Source: Spirochaetes bacterium RBG_16_67_19 (GTDB lineage Bacteria; Spirochaetota; Spirochaetia; SZUA-6; DRHE01). Taken from it: a DNA stretch of 6,257 nucleotides. Made by a program: the position numbers and the translations under genes. Location of the stretch: the NCBI GenBank assembly GCA_001829505.1, contig MIBK01000090.1:1762-8018 (forward strand), in the 5' to 3' direction. Every line of letters begins with the position of its first letter. The first letter of the stretch is position 1. Under the pieces are notes generated by a model. That model did not search any database. It was given only the letters and a program-made list of their open reading frames with translations, and had not been told where the DNA came from. Positions 4,969 through 6,257 of the stretch are shown piece after piece.

Positions 4969-5783
4969 GCACGGTCCCGGCGCTCCTGGGCCTGCTGGCC
5001 GCGGGCCTGCTGGGCTGCGGGGTGCTGGGAGCGGCGGTGCTCCGGCTGCGGAGCGAGAGGCGCGTCCTGGGCCGGCGGTTGGAGCAGAGCGCCCGGGAGT
5101 TGGACCGCCTGCAGCGCTCCTTCGCCCGCTTCGCCCCCGCCGAGCTGGTGGAGCGCATTGCCGCCGAGGACCCCCAGCTCTCCGGAGGCGAGCGGCGGGA
5201 AGTCACCGTGCTGTTCGCCGACCTGCGCGACTTCACGCAGTTGAGCGAGCGCCTGGATCCCGCGGCGGTGCTGGACATGCTCAACGGCTACTTCCTGGCC
5301 ATGACCGCCGCCATCCAGTCCCACCACGGGCACGTCACCCGCCTGATGGGCGACGGCATCATGAGCGTGTTCGGCGCGCTGGAGCGCAATCCCTGGCACG
5401 TGCAGGACGCGGTGGAAGCGGCCCTGGCCATGCGCGAGTCCCTGGCCCGCTACAACGAGAGCCTGCGGCAGCGCGGGCTGCCGGAGCTGGCCTTCGGGGT
5501 GGGCATCCACTGCGGCGCGGTCATCGCCGGCCTGGTGGGCAGCCGGAGCATGCAGGAGTTCACGGTCCTGGGCGACGTGGTCAACGTGGCCTCCCGCGTG
5601 GAGGCTTTGACCCGCCGCCTGGGCGGCGACATCCTGGTAACCGACGATGTCCGCTCCGTGCTGGGGGACCGCTTCCTGATGACGGCCATGCCCCCCGCGG
5701 ACATCAAGGGCAAGAGCCGGCCGCTCCTGACCTGGGCGGTGCGGGCCCTTCAGCCCAGGATGGCCTCATTGGTCCAGGTATAG
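4965..5783 (+). CDS. membrane-anchored class III adenylate/guanylate cyclase
   Basis: This 272-residue protein has one N-terminal transmembrane helix (about 4-27), a charged coiled-coil-like linker (about 28-57) and a class III nucleotide cyclase domain (about 78-262) facing the cytoplasm. The metal-binding aspartates are Asp86 in LFADLRDFT and Asp130 in LMGDGIMSVFG. The transition-state Asn207 and Arg211 lie in LGDVVNVASRVEAL. Of the purine-selecting pair, the usual Lys four residues before Asp130 is Arg126. The second position is Thr200 in EFTVLGD, as in class IIIb enzymes, which favours cAMP without excluding cGMP. No HAMP, PAS, GAF or CHASE sensor is fused, so the enzyme probably takes its signal from a partner or through the single helix. 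The GTG start overlaps the upstream stop in GTGA, the reason for choosing it; it also gives a full membrane helix. The C-terminus (residues after about 262) is overlapped tail to tail by the DinB-like gene over 34 bp. Confidence 0.9.
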   Translation: MSTVPALLGLLAAGLLGCGVLGAAVLRLRSERRVLGRRLEQSARELDRLQRSFARFAPAELVERIAAEDPQLSGGERREVTVLFADLRDFTQLSERLDPAAVLDMLNGYFLAMTAAIQSHHGHVTRLMGDGIMSVFGALERNPWHVQDAVEAALAMRESLARYNESLRQRGLPELAFGVGIHCGAVIAGLVGSRSMQEFTVLGDVVNVASRVEALTRRLGGDILVTDDVRSVLGDRFLMTAMPPADIKGKSRPLLTWAVRALQPRMASLVQV

Positions 5784-6257
5784 TCCGAGCCCCACAGCAG
5801 GCGCAGCAACCCGATCTGCCCGGAATGGTAGGTCCAGTGCCACTCCAGCTGGGTGACCACCCCGCGCACGTTCACCGTCCGGCCGCCGGCCTGCAGCGTG
5901 GCCAGGATGTCCGCCACCCGGCTCAGGGCCGGGCCCGTGAAGCTCTCCTGCACCCGGCGGCAGAAGGCGATCAGCCCCGCCGCCGGGCCGGCCGGCGCCG
6001 GGGGCCGGTCGAAAGCGGTCAGCGCCCCGATGTCCAGCTCGCCCTGCAGGTCCTGCGGGATCGGCTCCCCGGTGAGCCGCGAAACCCAGGTGGCCTCCGC
6101 CCAGGCCAGGTGCGCCGTCAGGCGGCCGATGGACAACCTCGTGTCGTGCGGCGAAAAATCCAGCGCCTCCGGTGGCAGGTCGACGATCTGGTCGTAGACC
6201 CGCTCGGCCAGCTCGCGCAGCCAGGCCGCCCTGGCGCTCAGCTCGGCATTGGCGAAG
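5750..6257 (-). CDS. DinB/YfiT-like four-helix metal-binding protein, 5' truncated
   Basis: The minus-strand frame is open from the right window edge to a TGA at 5752-5750, giving 168 visible residues. A TTG at 6136 lies inside the domain and is not the likely start, because the upstream frame encodes good helix-1 sequence (ELSARAAWLRELAERVYDQ). The DinB-fold features are three histidines placed as in metal-binding members: visible His49 in LTAHLAWAEATW, and His140 and His144 in EWHWTYHSGQIGLLR. The HSGQIG segment is close to the family's common HxGQI motif. DinB/YfiT-superfamily proteins include damage-inducible proteins and thiol-dependent S-transferases (bacillithiol or mycothiol type). 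The exact activity and thiol cofactor cannot be read here. The start lies outside the window, probably close, since the family is typically 150-180 residues. The gene converges on the cyclase and shares 34 bp with it. Confidence 0.75.
   Translation of the reverse strand, partial: FANAELSARAAWLRELAERVYDQIVDLPPEALDFSPHDTRLSIGRLTAHLAWAEATWVSRLTGEPIPQDLQGELDIGALTAFDRPPAPAGPAAGLIAFCRRVQESFTGPALSRVADILATLQAGGRTVNVRGVVTQLEWHWTYHSGQIGLLRLLWGSDYTWTNEAILG

Noticed and set aside
4965..5021. Lipobox (LLGC, Cys18) in the N-terminus of the cyclase
   Set aside because: There is no basic n-region, and lipoprotein export would place the ATP-dependent catalytic domain outside the cytoplasm. A simple membrane anchor fits better.
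4152..5510. A 452-codon minus-strand open frame
   Set aside because: It is opposite the AhpD-like and cyclase genes, whose motifs are intact. Its product has no recognisable domain and is dominated by Arg, Ala and Ser.

Overview
The window is very GC-rich, densely coding bacterial DNA from an organism I cannot place. It holds seven protein genes, two of them cut by the window ends. There are no RNA genes, insertion sequences, CRISPR arrays or phage genes. The type II pantothenate kinase and AhpD-like fold genes occur in several phyla. The genes look like chromosomal housekeeping, nucleotide/cofactor and signalling functions, with no sign of recent transfer.

Layout: (1) positions 1-396 (+) hold the C-terminal part of an NADH pyrophosphatase (NudC-type Nudix hydrolase). 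(2) Positions 470-1423 (+) hold a complete carbamate kinase, followed after 8 bases by a small cysteine-dependent protein phosphatase (1432-1941, +). (3) This pair converges on, and overlaps by 28 bp, a minus-strand gene for an exported beta-propeller-like protein (1914-2918) that seems to begin with a CTG codon. (4) A 116-bp divergent region separates it from a plus-strand type II pantothenate kinase (3035-3862). (5) After a short AT-rich promoter-like island (about 3871-3912) comes a two-domain AhpD/carboxymuconolactone-decarboxylase-like protein (3937-4968). It is joined by a 4-bp GTGA overlap to a membrane-anchored class III nucleotide cyclase (4965-5783). (6) A minus-strand DinB/YfiT-like four-helix protein (5750 to the window end) overlaps the cyclase 3' end by 34 bp.

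Two gene pairs look functionally linked by position. Carbamate kinase and phosphatase form one tight unit, without arginine deiminase or ornithine carbamoyltransferase in view. The AhpD-like protein and the cyclase are translationally coupled. The AhpD-like protein keeps a CxxC in its first domain but has SxxC in the second, and it lacks the His and Glu positions of the known AhpD proton relay. A thiol-redox input to cyclic-nucleotide output is therefore an attractive but unproven reading, and it is the best candidate here for an undescribed system. The non-coding gaps total only about 260 bp and contain promoter-like TTG(N)..TANNNT pairs. Several starts lack a good Shine-Dalgarno, which suggests some leaderless or near-leaderless mRNAs.
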